From Liolophura sinensis (taxonomy: Eukaryota; Mollusca; Polyplacophora; Chitonida; Chitonidae): a stretch of 64,000 bases of DNA. Of this stretch, positions 27,239-39,681 are shown one piece after another. The position numbers were made by a program, and so were the translations under genes. The stretch's first letter is position 1. Every line of letters begins with the position of its first letter. Below the pieces are notes generated by a model. It searched no databases. It was not told where the DNA came from and was given only the letters and a program-made list of their open reading frames with translations. Where the stretch lies: NCBI RefSeq assembly GCF_032854445.1, contig NW_027017958.1, forward strand, positions 124,001 to 188,000, given 5' to 3'.

Positions 27239-30200
27239 TCAGTTACCAGATGAACATTGTAATCATTATATTAGGACGTTCAGTTACAAGATGAACATTG
27301 TAATCATTATAAAAACATGCCCAATTACAAAATGAACATTGTAATAGTTATAATAGCATGTTCAGTTACAAAGTGAACATTGTAATCATTGTAATAGCAT
27401 GTTCAGTTACAAAGTGAACATTGTAATCCTTATAATTGCATGTTCAGTTACGAGATGAACATTGTAATCATTATAAAAACATCATCAGTTGCAAGGTGAA
27501 CATTGTAATCACTATACAAGCATGCTCAGTTGCAAAATGGACATTGTAATCATTACAAAAGCATATTTAGTTACAAGATGAACATTGTAGTCATTATAAT
27601 AATGTGCTCAGTTACAAGGTGAACATTGTAATCATTACAATAGCCTGCTCAGTTACAAGGTGAACATTGTAATCATTATAAAAACATGCCCAGTTACAAG
27701 ATGAACATTGTAATAGTTAAATTAGCATGTTCAGTTACAAGGTGAACATTGTAATCATTATAATAGCATGCTCAGTTGCAAGATAAACATTGTTATCATT
27801 ATAATATCATTTTCAGTTACAAGATGAAGATTGTAATCGACATAATAGCATGTTCAGTTACAAGATGAACATTGTAATCATTATAATAGCATGTTCAGTT
27901 ACAAAGTAAACATTGTAATCATTATAATAGCGTCAACGGTTACAAAATCATCATTGTAATCAATATAATAGCATGCTCAGTTACAAAATGAATATTGCAA
28001 TCATTATATTAGCATATTTTATTACAAGAGGAACAATGTAATCATTATTATAGCGTATGTAGTTACAAGATGAACATTGTAATCATTATAAAAACATCAT
28101 CAGTTACAAAGTGAACATTGTAATCAGTATAAAAGCATGCTCAGTTGCAAAATAGACATTGTAATCATTACATTAGAATATTCAGTTACAAGATGAATAT
28201 TGTAATCATTATAATAACATCATCAGTTACAAAATGAACATTGTATTCATTATATTAGCACGTTCAATTACAAGATGAACATTGTAATCTTTATAATAAC
28301 ATCATCAGTTACAAAATGAACATTGTATTCATTATATTAGCACGTTCAATTACAAGATGAACATTGTAATCATTATAATATCATGCTCAGTTGCAAGATG
28401 AAGATTGTAATCGACATAATAGCATGTTTAGTTACAAGATGAACATTGTAATCATTGTAATAGCATGTCCAGTTACAAAGTGAACATTGTAATCCTTATA
28501 ATTACATGTTCAGTTACAAGATGAACATTGTAATCATTATAAAAACATCATCAGTTGCAAGATGAACATTGTAATCATTATAAAAACATGCTCAGTTACA
28601 AGATGAACATTGAAATCATTATAATAGCACGTTCAGTTACAAGGTGGACATTGTAATCAGTATAAAAGCATGCTCAGTTGCAAAATGGACAATATAATCA
28701 TTACATTAGCATATTCAGTTACAAGATCAATATTTTAATCATTATAATAACATCATCAGTTACAAAATGAACATTGTATTCATTATTTTAGCACGTTCAA
28801 TTACAAGATGATCATTGTAATCATTATAATATCATGCTCAGTTGCAAGATGAACATTGTAATCGACATAATAGCATGTTCAGTTACAAGATGAACATTGT
28901 AATCATTGTAATAGCATGTTCAATTACAAGATGAACATTGTAATCATTGTAAAAACATCATCAGTTGCAAGGTGAACATTGTAATTAGTATACAAGCATG
29001 CTCAGTTGCAAAATGGACATTGTAATCATTACAATAGCATATTTAGTTACAAGATGAACATTGTCATCATTATAATAATGTGCTCAGTTACAAGGTGAAC
29101 ATTGTAATCATTGCAATAGCGTGCTCAGTTACAAGATGAACATTGTAATCATTATAATAGCATGTTTAGTTACAGGATGAACATTGTAATAATTTAATAG
29201 CGTGTTCAGTTCCAAAATGAACATTGAAATCATGATAATAGAATGTTCAGTGCCAAGATAAACATTGCAATCATTATAATAGCATATTCAGTTACAAGAT
29301 GAACATTATAATAACCTAATACCGTGTTCAGTTACAAAATGAACATTAAAATTATTATAATAGCACGTTCAGTGACAAGGTGAACATTTAAATCATTATA
29401 TTAGCATGCTCAGTTACAAGGTGAACATTGTAATCATTATAATAGCGTCAACGGTTACAAAATCATTATTGTAATTAATATAATATCATGCTCAGTTACA
29501 AAATGAATATTGCAATCATTATATTAGCATATTTCATTACAAGATGAACATTGTAATCATTATTATAGCATATGTAGTTACAAGATGAACATTGTAATCA
29601 GTAAAAAAGCATGTTCAGTTGCAAAATAAATATTGTAATCATTATATTAGCCTGTTCAGTTACAAGATAAACATTGTAATCATAACAACAGCATGGTCAG
29701 TTACAAGATGAACATTGTAATCATTGTAATAGCATGCTCAGTTACAAGATGAACATTGTAATCATTATAATAGCATATTCGGTTACAGGATGAACATTGC
29801 AATAACCTAATACCGTGTTCAGTTACAAAATAAACATTAAAACTATTATAATATCACTTTCAGTGACATGGTGAACATTGTAATCATTATAATAGCATGT
29901 TCAGTTACAAGGTGATTTTTGTAATTACTATAATAGCATGTTCAGTTACAAGGTGAACATTGTAATCATTATAAAAACATGCTCAGTTACAAGATGAACA
30001 TTGTAATCATTATATTAGCATGTTCAGTTACAAAGTGGACATTGTAATCAGTATAAAAGCATGCTCAGTTGCAAAATGGACATTGTAATCATTACATTAG
30101 CATATTCAGTTACAAGATGAATTCTGTAATAATTATAATAACATCATCAGTTACAAAATGAACATTGTATACATTATATTAGCACGTTCAATTACAAAGT

Positions 30201-33200
30201 AAACATTGTAATCATTATAAGAGCGTCAACGGTTACAAAATCATCATTGTAATCAATATAATGGCATGCTCAGTTACAAAATAAATATTTCAATCATTAT
30301 ATTAACATATTTCATTACAAGATGAACATTGTAATCATTATTATAGCATATGTAGTTACAAGATGAACATTGTAATCATTATAAAACATCATCAGTTTCA
30401 AGGTGAACATTGTAATCAGTATAAAAGCATACTCATTTGCAAAATGGACATTGTAATCATTACATTAGCATATTCATTTACAAGATGAACATTGTAATCA
30501 TTAAAATAACATCATCAGTTACAAAATGTACATTGTATTCATTACATTAGCACGTTCAATTAGAAGAGGAACATTGTAATCATTATAAAAGCATGTTCAG
30601 TTACAAGGTGGACATTGTAATCAGTATAAAAGCATGCTCAGTTGCAAAATGGACTTTGTAATCATTACATTAGCATATTCATTTACAAGATGAATATTGT
30701 AATCATTATAATAACATCATCAGTTACAAAATGAACATTGTATTCATTATATTAGCACGTTCAATTACAAGATGAACATTGTAATCATTATGATATCATG
30801 CTCACTTGCAAGATGAAGATTGTAATCGACATAATAGCATATTTAGTTACAAGATGAACATTGTAATCATTGTAATAGCATGTTCAATTACAAAGTGAAC
30901 ATTATAATCCTTATAATTGCATGTTCAGTTGCAAGATAAACATTGTAATTATTATAATTGCATGTTCAGTTACAAGATGAACATTGTAATCATTGTAGTA
31001 GCATGTTCAGTTACAAGATGAACATTGTAAACAGTATAATAGCGTGCTCATTTACAAAATGAACATTGTCATCATTATAATAGCATGTTCAGTTACAAGG
31101 TGAACATTGTAATCATTATAAAAACATGCTCAGTTACAAGATGAACATTGTAATCATTATAATAGCATGTTCAGTTACAAGGTGGACTTTGTAATCAGTA
31201 TAAAAGCATGCTCAGTTGCAAAATGCACATTGTAATCATTACATTAGCATATTCAGTTACAAGATGAATATTGTAATCATTTTAATAACATCATCAGTTA
31301 GAAAATGAACATTGTATTCATCATATTAGCACGTTCAATTACAAGATGAACATTGTAATCATTATAATATCATGCTCAGATGCAAGATGAAGATTGTAAT
31401 CGACATAATAGCATGTTCAGTTACAAGATGAACATTGTAATCATTGTAATAGCAAGTTCAGTTACAAAGTGAACATTGTAATCTTTATAATTGCATGTTC
31501 AGTTACAAGATGAACATTGTAATGATTATAAAAACATCATCAGTTGCAAGGTGAACATTGTAATCACTATACAAGCATGCTCAGTTGCAAAATGGACATT
31601 GTAATCATTACAATAGCATATTCAGGTACAAGATGAACATTGTAATCATTATAATAATGTGCTCAGTTACAAGGTGAACATTGTAATCATTACAATAGCG
31701 TGCTCAGTTACAAGGTGAACATTGTAATCATTATAATAGCGTCAACGGTTACAAAATCATCATTGTAATCAATATAATAGCATGCTCAGTTATAAAATGA
31801 ATATTGCAATCATTATATGAGCATATTATCATTACAAGATGAACATTGTAATCAATATTATAGCATATGTAGTTACAAGATGAACATTGTAATTATTATA
31901 AAATAATCATCGGTTACAAGGTGAACATTGTAATCAGTATAAAAGCATGCTCAGTTGCAAAATGGACATTGTAATCATTACATTAGCATATTCACTTACA
32001 AGATGAATATTGTAATTATTGTAATAACATCATCAGTTACAAAATAAACATTGTATTCATTATATTAGCACGTTCAATTACAAGATGAACATTGTAATCA
32101 TTATAAAAGCATGTTCAGTTACAAGGTGAACATTGTATCATTATAAAAACATGCTCGGATACAAGATGAACATTGTAATCATTATAATAGCATGTTCAGT
32201 TACAAGGTGGACATTGTATTCAGTATCAAAGCATGCTCAGTTGGAAAATGGACATTGTAATCATTACATTAGCATATTCACTTACAAGATGAATATTGTA
32301 ATCATTATAATAACATCATCAATTACAAAATGAAGATTGTATTCATTATATTAGCACGTTCAATTACAAGATGAACATTGTAATCATTATAATATCATGC
32401 TCAGATGCAAGATGAAGATTGTAATCGACATAATAGCATGTTCAGTTACAAGATGAACATTGTAATCATTGTAATAGCATGTTCAGTTACAAAGTGAACA
32501 TTGTAATCATTATAAAAACATCATCAGTTGCAAGGTGAACATTGTAATCAGTATACAAGCATGCTCAGTTGCAAAATGGACATTGTAATCATTACAATAG
32601 CATATTCAGTTACAAGATGAACATTGTAATCATTATTATAGCATATGTATTTACAAGATGAACATTGTAATCCTTATAAAAACATCATCAGTTACAAGGT
32701 GAACATTGTAATCAGTATAAAAGCATGCTCAGTTGCAAAATGGACATTGTAATCATTACATTAGCATATTCAGTTACAAGATGAATACTGTAATCATTAA
32801 AATAACATCATCAGTTACAAAATGAACATTGTATTCATTATATTAGCACGTTCAATTACAAGATGAACATTGTAATCATTATAATATCATGCTCAGTTGC
32901 AAGATGAAAATTGTAATCGACATAATAGCATGTTTTTTTAAAAGATGAACATTGTAATCATTATAATAGCATGTTCAGTTACAAAGTGAACATTATAATC
33001 CTTATAATTGCATGTTCAGTTACAAGATGAACATTGTAATCATTATAAAAACATCATCAGTTGCAAGGTGAACATTGTAATCAGTATACAAGCATGCTCA
33101 GTTGCAAAATGGACATTGTAATGATTACAATAGCATATTCAGTTACAAGATGAACATTGTAATCATTATAATAATGTGCTCAGTTACAAGGTGAACATTG

Positions 33201-36200
33201 TCATCATTACAATAGCCTGCTCAGTTACAAGATGAACATTGTAATCATTATAAAAACATGCCCAGTTACAAGATGAACATTGTAATAGTTAAATTAGCAT
33301 GTTCAGTTACGAAGTGAACATTGTAATCATTATAATAGCATGCTCAGTTGCAAGATAAACATTGTTAGCATCTTAATATCCTTTTCAGTTACAAGATGAA
33401 GATTGTAACCGACATAATAGCATGTTCAGTTACAAGATGAACATTGTAATCATTGTAATAGCATGTTCAGTTACAAAGTAAACATTGTAATCATTATAAT
33501 AGCGTCAACTGTTACGAAATCATCATTGTAATCAAAAAATAGCATGCTCAGTTACAAAATGAATATTGCAATCATTATATTAGCATATTTTTTTACAAGA
33601 TGAACAATGTAATCATTATTATAGCATATGTAGTTACAAGATGAACATTGTAATCATTATAAAAACATCATCAGTTACAAGGTGAACATTGTAATCAGTA
33701 TAAAAGCATGCTCAGTTGCAAAATAGACATTGTAATCATTAGATTAGCATATTCATTTACAAGATGAATATTGTAATCATTATAATAACATCATCAGTTA
33801 CAAAATAAACATTGTATTCATTATATTAGCACGTTCAATTACAAGATGAATATTGTAATCATTATAAAAGCATGTTCAGTTACAAGGTGAACATTGTAAT
33901 CAATATAAAAACATCATCAGTTGCAAGGTGAACATTGTAATCATTATAAAAACATGCTCAGTTACAAGATGAACATTGAAATCATTATAATAGCATGTTC
34001 AGTTACAAGGTGGACATTGTAATCAGTATAAAAGCATGCTCAGTTGCAAAATAGACATTATAATCATTACATTAACATATTCAGTTACAAGATGAATATT
34101 TTAATCATTATAATAACATCATCAGTTACAAAATGAACATTGTATTCATTATATTAGCACGTTCAATTACAAGATGAACATTGTAATCATTATAAAAGCG
34201 TGTTCAGTTACAAGGTGAACATTGTAATCATTATAAAAACATGTTCAGTTACAAGATGAACATTGAAATCATTATAATAGCATGTTCAGTTACAAGGTGG
34301 ACATTGTAATCAGTATAAAAGCATGCTCAGTTGCAAAATGGACATTGTAATCATTACATTAGCATATTCAGTTACAAGATGAATTCTGTAATAATTATAA
34401 TAACATCATCAGTTACAAAATGAACATTGTATACATTATATTAGCACGTTCAATTACAAAGTAAACATTGTAATCATTATAAGAGCGTCATCAGTTGCAA
34501 GGTGAACATTGTAATCACTATACAAGCATGCTCAGTTGCAAAATGGACATTGTAATCATTACAATAGCATATTTAGTTACAAGATGAACATTGTAATCAA
34601 TATAATAATGTGCTCAGTTACAAGGTGAACATTGTAATCATTACAATAGCGTGCTCAGTTACAAGATGAACATTGTAATCATTTTAATAGCATGTTCAGT
34701 TACAGGATGAACATTGTAATAATTTAATAGCGTGTTCAGTTACAAAATGAACATTGAAATCATTATAATAGAATGTTCAGTGCCAAGATGAACATTGCAA
34801 TCATTATAATAGCATATTCAGTTACAAGATGAACATTGAAATCATTATAATAGCATGTTCAGTTACAAGGTGGACATTGTAATCAGTATAAAAGCATGCT
34901 CAGTTGCAAAATGGACATTGTAATCATTACATTAGCATATTCAGTTACAAGATGAATATTGTAATCATTATAATAACATCATCAGTTACAAAATGAACAT
35001 TGTATTCATTTTATTAGCACGTTCAATTACAAGATGAACATTGTAATCATTATAAAAACATCATCAGTTGCAAGGTGAACATTGTAATCACTATACAAGC
35101 ATGCTCAGTTGCAAAATGGACATTGTAATCATTACAATAGCATATTTAGTTACAAGATGAACATTGTAATCAATATAATAATGTGCTCAGTTACAAGGTG
35201 AACATTGTAATCATTGCAATAGCGTGCTCAGTTACAAGATGAACATTGTAATCATTTTAATAGCATGTTCAGTTACAGGATGAACATTGTAATAATTTAA
35301 TAGCGTGTTCAGTTACAAAATGAACATTGAAATCATTATAATAGAATGTTCAGTGCCAAGATGAACATTGCAATCATTATAATAGCATATTCAGTTACAA
35401 GATGAACATTATAATAACCTAATACCGTGTTCAGTTACAAAATGAACATTAAAATTATTATAATAGCACGTTCAGTGACAAGGTGAACATTTAAATCATT
35501 ATATTAGCATGCTCAGTTACAAGGTGAACATTGTAATCATTATAATAGCGTCAACGGTTACAAAATCATTATTGTAATCACTATAATATCATGCTCAGTT
35601 ACAAAATGAATATTGCAATCATTATATTAGCATATTTCATTACAAGATGAACATTGTAATCGTTATTATAGCATATGTAGTTACAAGATGAACATTGTAA
35701 TCAGTAAAAAGCATGTTCAGTTGCAAAATGAACATTGTAATCATTATATTAGCCTGTTCAGTTACAAGATAAACATTGTAATCATAATAACAGCATGGTC
35801 AGTTACAAGATGAACATTGTAATCATTGTAATAGCATGCTCAGTTACAAGATGAACATTGTAATCATTATAATAGCATATTCGGTTACAGGATGAACATT
35901 GCAATAACCTAATACCGTGTTCAGTTACAAAATGAACATTAAAACTATTATAATATCACTTTCAGTGACATGGTGAACATTGTAATCATTATAATAGCAT
36001 GTTCAGTTACAAGGTGATTTTTGTAATTACTATAATAGCATGGTCAGTTACAAGACACCCTTTGTAATTATTATAATAGCATCTTCAGTTACAAGATAAA
36101 CATTGTAATCATTATTTTAGCACATTTAGTTAAAACGTGAGGATTGTAATCGATATAATAGCATGTTCTGCTACAAGATAAATATTGTAATTATTGTAAT

Positions 36201-36588
36201 GGCATTTTCATTTACAAGGTGAACATTGTAATCATTATAATAACATGTTCACTTACAAGATGAACATTGTAATCATTATATTAGGACGTTCAGTTACAAG
36301 ATGAACATTGTAATCATTATAATAGCATGTTCAGTTACAAAATGAACATTGTAATTATTATAATATCATGCTTAGTTACAAGATGAACATTGTTATCAGT
36401 ATAATAGCATGTTCAGTTACAACATAAACATTGTAATCATTATAATAGCATGCTCAATTACAAGATGAACATTGTAATCAGTATAATAGCATGCTCAGTT
36501 ACAAATTTAACAATGTAATCATTATACTAGTATGCTCAGTTACAAGATGAACATTGTAATCATTATAATAACATGTTCAGTTACCAGA

Positions 36589-36617
36589 GAGAACGACGTT
36601 AAAACCCAAGCACTCAC
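36589..36617 (+). mobile_element. SINE A 3'-end remnant, copy 6 (type II)
   Basis: Same remnant, type II base, flanks TCAGTTACCAGA at 36577-36588 and 36618-36629. It lies about 230 bp left of the first island. Confidence 0.85.
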
Positions 36618-36939
36618 TCAGTTACCAGATGAACATTGTAATCATTATATTAGGACGTTCAGTTACAAGATGAACATTGTAATCAATATAATAGCATATT
36701 CAGTTACAAAATGAACATTGTAATCATTATACTAGTATGCCCAGTTACAAGATGAACATTGTAATCAGTATAATAGCATGCTCAGTTACAAGATGAACAT
36801 TGTAATCATTATAATAGCATGTTCAGTTACCAGATGAACATTGTAAGAATTATTTTTAGAATAAATCGCTTCCAAACTCTGGTATATTCACCTTAGTTTA
36901 ACTAAACGCCATCATATCGTATTTAAGTTAATTACATGT

Positions 36940-36970
36940 AATATTGTAATAGGCATGTTCTTAAGTCAAG
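36940..36970 (+). repeat. Possible decayed satellite monomer
   Basis: ATATTGTAATAGGCATGTTC followed by TTAAGTCAAG resembles a monomer (ATTGTAAT..AATAGCATGTTC, then AGTTACAAG) with about 10 bp missing. It lies 94 bp inside the island. It could be a chance AT-rich match. The duplicate is at 50131-50161. Confidence 0.35.
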
Positions 36971-37743
36971 TGGCCCTTTGTTTAGCCTTTTAAAACGGAA
37001 ACTACAGGTATGCACATTTAAGAGAACTTATGTTTGTCCTTTTTTAAAACCATTTTCTTCATTCCTCAATGAAAAATACATGCATTGTTTCGCACCCCTA
37101 TTTGCAGCGTACTGGCAATGGGCCAAATGTGTAGAATACGATATCTGTGAAATTAATCTGACTGCAATAAGATCAGAAAATTCGACCCCAATTCTTTGAT
37201 GGTTTCTCTACGGTTCTTCTATATCGGGACTAGTCTTGCTGACAATGGTAACTCATGCTCGTCGGCAGGTACACGTACGTTAATGAGATCAATAACTTTG
37301 TCTCTTTCTTTCAGGACAAATATGTACCTTATTAAACTAACGGTTTTGACAGATAAATGTAACAGCTCTGTGATCTCATCATGTTAGAAATGAAATAAAA
37401 AATGCGATATAGACGTACTTGAGCTCCTAATATGTTTTTTCCAGAGTGCTTACGGTGGACTTCGTTTGGATTCTGTGAGGGTTTTGATAGGTCTGTTATA
37501 TGTTAATTGTGGATTACTGAAAACTCGCACCACTAATATTATATGTACAAACATGTATGCTTAAAGCCTTCCTTTCACTAGGAAATAAAATAGCCTGAGT
37601 AGGAGCCTTGTCAGGTGGGGTTATGTATGGGAGGACTAAGGTTTGCCTGAAGTGAAAGACATAGGTACAGTAAATGGCGCAGAGACATACATGTCTTTAC
37701 AAATAAATGTTATCTGATCGTCAGTTGCACAGACCGGCCCGGA

Positions 37744-37808
37744 TAGCACAGTTGGTAGAGCGTCCGCTTCGGGACCGGTAGATCCAGGATCAATCCTTGG
37801 TCGAGTCA
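37744..37808 (+). promoter_or_regulatory. Internal Pol III promoter (A and B boxes) of SINE A
   Basis: The A box TAGCACAGTTGG at 37744-37755 fits the tRNA A-box consensus. The B box GGTCGAGTCA at 37799-37808 lacks one T relative to GGTTCGANTCC. Spacing is normal for a tRNA head. The defective B box suggests weakened transcription of this copy. Duplicate at 50935-50999. Confidence 0.7.
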
Positions 37809-37825
37809 CACCTAAGACTTTAAAA

Positions 37826-37845
37826 GAGGAAGTTGTAACTTCCTC
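37826..37845 (+). repeat. Perfect 9-bp-arm hairpin in the SINE A body
   Basis: GAGGAAGTT and AACTTCCTC are perfect reverse complements separated by GT. The hairpin lies just after the tRNA-like head. No T-run follows, so it is not a Pol III terminator; it may be an RNA structural element of the family. Duplicate at 51017-51036. Confidence 0.7.
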
Positions 37846-38169
37846 GTTTGGCGTTCAGCATGAAGGGGATAGTGCAACGACTGGTTGACCCGTTTCAGTA
37901 TAATGGCTCGGGCGGGGCGGCTTACTTGCCTTCGGTAAGTCGTCTCAGTGATGCAGCACTAAATAAAAGAGCGGTGAAAATCCGTCCTCCTGCAACAAGG
38001 AGGCACATTACACGTGCATGCACCCTAATGATTCCTTCGTCGTCATATGACTGAAAAATTGTTGAGTACGACGTTAAACCCCAAGCACTCACTCACTCAC
38101 TCAGTTGCACAGCGACATACATGTCTATACAGAAAAATGCTATCTGATCGCAGTCAGTGTAAAATTCCT

Positions 38170-38300
38170 GACGGTGTTTACTGTGCAGCAGAGATTCAGG
38201 ATGGTGCTTACTGTGTAGCAGAGTTTCAGGATGGTATTTACTGTGCAGCAGAGATTCAGGATGGTGTTTACGGTGCAACAGAGATTCAGTATGGTGTTAA
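38170..38300 (+). repeat. 30-bp minisatellite, about 4.4 copies
   Basis: The unit GATGGTGTTTACTGTGCAGC followed by AGAGATTCAG begins at 38170, 38200, 38230, 38260 and 38290 (partial). The period is a multiple of three and the copies are stop-free in at least one frame on each strand. The plus frame reads as a 10-residue unit containing IQDGVYCAAE. There is no sign of a surrounding gene, so the open frame is probably incidental. Confidence 0.88.
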
Positions 38301-38552
38301 TTGATTTAATCAACGATTCAGGAAAACACAGTGATTCAGGTTTAGAAGCTGCCTGACTTCAGGTTATATTAATATCTTGAAGTAATGATACTTCGTTGCT
38401 TGAAACCATTTAAACATCCGAATTCCACTGACTCTGTCAACACGCTGGATGAAAGAATAAATTGGAGTGAAATCAGTTAGAGAAACACATGATTTTCTAT
38501 CGGCCTCACAACGTTTTACATTTTACTTACTTATTTAATTTTTGTTTGAGGA

Positions 38553-38738
38553 GGGCCTCAGTTACCGAGGGGGTCAGCACGCCATCGCCCTGCAATGGGC
38601 TTCCAACCGATGCGGTCGCTGTGAGTTCAAGTCCAGCTCAGGCTGGCTTCCTCTTTTTGCCGTCCATGAGGAGGTCTTCTGGCAACCTGCGGGTAGTCGT
38701 GGGTTTCCCCCAGTACACCAAATAAATAAATAAATAAT
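38553..38738 (+). mobile_element. SINE B, short tRNA-derived SINE, copy 1
   Basis: The head (GGGCCTCAGTTACCGAGGGG) looks like a degenerate type II tRNA (Leu- or Ser-like). A good B box, GAGTTCAAGTCC, lies at 38623-38634. The body ends with GTGGGTTTCCCCCAG and passes quickly into an (AAAT)n tail at 38720-38737. Head and body resemble a SINE common in molluscs. The part between the CCCCC run and the tail looks shorter than in the relatives I recall, suggesting an internal deletion. I found no clear target-site duplication. The stop-free stretches across it are shadows of the element. Confidence 0.75.
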
Positions 38739-39282
38739 GTTACGACCCAAACTGTCTGTATTATAAAGAGATGGCTTGTTCGAAATACACGACAGTTTAG
38801 CCGCACAAAAAAGTAACCAAAACCAGCAGATTTTATTTTTCAACAATTTATTACATTTAACAGGAACAGATAACAAGACTTTTACAAGAGCTAAAATACT
38901 TAAGTTTAACAAGAAATGATAGCAATATCTATACAAATACTAAAGTACTTACACAATGCGGAAAAATGCACAGAGGCAATATTTACAAGAGCGAAAGTCC
39001 ACAGTATAACTGAGTGTATGACGACATATACACAAAATTCCACAGACAGGGTCCGTGTACTAAATAAGCACTGTGTACACAAGAGCACAAATTAAGCCTT
39101 TGAAGCCTTTGTTGCTAACTAGATAGCGTTTTAGATCTCTTGAAATGACACCTGAAAGGTTTGATTCAATTGTTGTGTAACAGTAATCACCGAATGACTG
39201 GATGATTGGGTTTGACGTCACATTGTAATGCAAGAATGAAAGAAAGATTCAAAGGTTGAAAGCAATCACTGCGAGGTGTTAC

Positions 39283-39498
39283 TTAAAAATCAGGTTGCCT
39301 TACACCTGTCAAGGCACGGGATACCACGGATTGCAGATAGTTCTCTGCTGATTTATTTTCATTTATTTTTGTCGATTGTTGAGAAACCTTGCTATAATGA
39401 CTGAAAAGAGAAACGATCATAAAAGCTGCGGGACCAAGTGTTCTCTGTAATCCCACATGGAACACTGGGGTTAGAGCTGATTTCCTAGCTGGCACCAT
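39283..39498 (-). other. Unassigned 71-codon open frame, island 1
   Basis: A minus-strand open frame whose ATG at 39498 has a strong eukaryotic start context (AAAAGATGG). The predicted peptide begins MVPARKSALTPVFHVGLQRT, is basic at the N terminus and has a short hydrophobic stretch around residues 24-33. No family is recognised. Two minus-strand AATAAA motifs lie downstream at 38847-38852 and 38832-38837, so a small transcript ending near 38820 is conceivable. Against a real gene: short length, no recognised domain, and no constraint visible between copies. Possibly a single exon or a chance frame. Confidence 0.18.
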
Positions 39499-39681
39499 CT
39501 TTTAAGTGCCAATATTGAGAAATGCCTTCTATTTCTTCTCAACGATCAACGGTACAAAGATGCAGTTTGGACCAAATACACACTAAAAAGCTCATCTTAT
39601 CCCCACACATTATCCAGACTAAATGTTTCATTTTTCCCCTCAGCTGAAATAGACTAAATCCAGTTAAAGAGACACGTGTTT

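Larger units (their letters stand above)
1..36846 (+). repeat. 41-bp satellite array, left segment
   Basis: Head-to-tail repeats of about 41 bp fill this stretch. A typical monomer starts GCATGTTCAG, has the core TTACAAGATGAACATTG and ends in an AT-rich stretch (TAATCATTATAATA). Common variants are CATGCTCAGTTGCAAAATGG, CACGTTCAATTACAAG, CATCATCAGTTAC and TAATCGACATAATAGC. The consensus is about 27% GC and contains no CpG; CpG occurs only in variants. All monomers lie on the same strand. Since 41 is not a multiple of three, the reading frame changes at every monomer, so this is not coding DNA. No gene is visible. I do not recognise the family by name. Confidence 0.97.
37733..38100 (+). mobile_element. 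SINE A, full-length tRNA-derived SINE, copy 1
   Basis: A 368-bp non-autonomous retrotransposon. It is bounded by a perfect 12-bp target-site duplication, TCAGTTGCACAG, at 37721-37732 and 38101-38112. The head (to about 37815) is tRNA-like, with an intact A box (TAGCACAGTTGG) and a B box one base short of consensus (GGTCGAGTCA). The body contains a hairpin at 37826-37845, a conserved-looking stretch GACTGGTTGACCCG, and foldbacks near 37921-37940 and 37987-38004. The tail is (ACTC)n after ACGACGTTAAACCCC. No open frame is expected; such elements borrow LINE reverse transcriptase. Body and tail resemble SINEs I recall from molluscan genomes, possibly the MetaSINE superfamily, but that assignment is from memory. 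Confidence 0.88.
37680..38159 (+). repeat. 50-bp tandem duplication split by SINE A
   Basis: The sequence from 37680 (CAGAGACATACATGTCT... to CTGATCGTCAGTTGCA) reappears imperfectly from 38110 (CAGCGACATACATGTCTA... to CTGATCGCAG). Removing SINE A and one copy of its target duplication brings the two copies into direct tandem with a 50-bp period, so SINE A landed in an existing duplication. The same arrangement is at 50871-51350. Confidence 0.75.
36847..39681. other. Non-satellite island 1 (2.8 kb)
   Basis: The satellite stops after ...GAACATTGTAA at 36846 and resumes with TTATAATAGCATGCTC near 39682. These two edges are complementary halves of a single monomer with at most about 3 bp missing. 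The island has mixed composition and contains, in order, a decayed monomer-like stretch, SINE A inside a duplicated 50-bp sequence, a 30-bp minisatellite, SINE B, and about 900 bp of unrecognised sequence with two minus-strand AATAAA signals. I see no terminal inverted repeats, LTRs or transposase-like frames. From 36971 to 37679 I recognise nothing; the open frames there are short and unconvincing. Confidence 0.9.

Noticed and set aside
1-36846. CRISPR-like regular short repeats
   Set aside because: Repeats are directly contiguous 41-bp monomers with graded divergence. There are no unique spacers and no cas genes, and the SINEs indicate a eukaryote.
36978-37387. Open frames of 73 and 63 codons at the left of island 1
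   Set aside because: There are no recognisable domains or gene context. The 63-codon frame is closed by a single C-to-G change in island 2 (near 50444), consistent with no coding constraint.
37571-37658. Inverted repeat CTTTCACT ... AGTGAAAG
   Set aside because: An 8-bp match about 70 bp apart with no further structure. It is not convincing as the termini of a small DNA transposon.
37733-37815. A tRNA gene
   Set aside because: It has A- and B-box-like motifs but a defective B box and no paired acceptor stem, and it continues into a SINE body with target-site duplications.
38574-38936. 120-codon minus-strand frame across SINE B, and its duplicate at 51765-52127
   Set aside because: Most of it is the antisense of SINE B and its (AAAT)n tail. 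The rest shows no recognisable protein feature.
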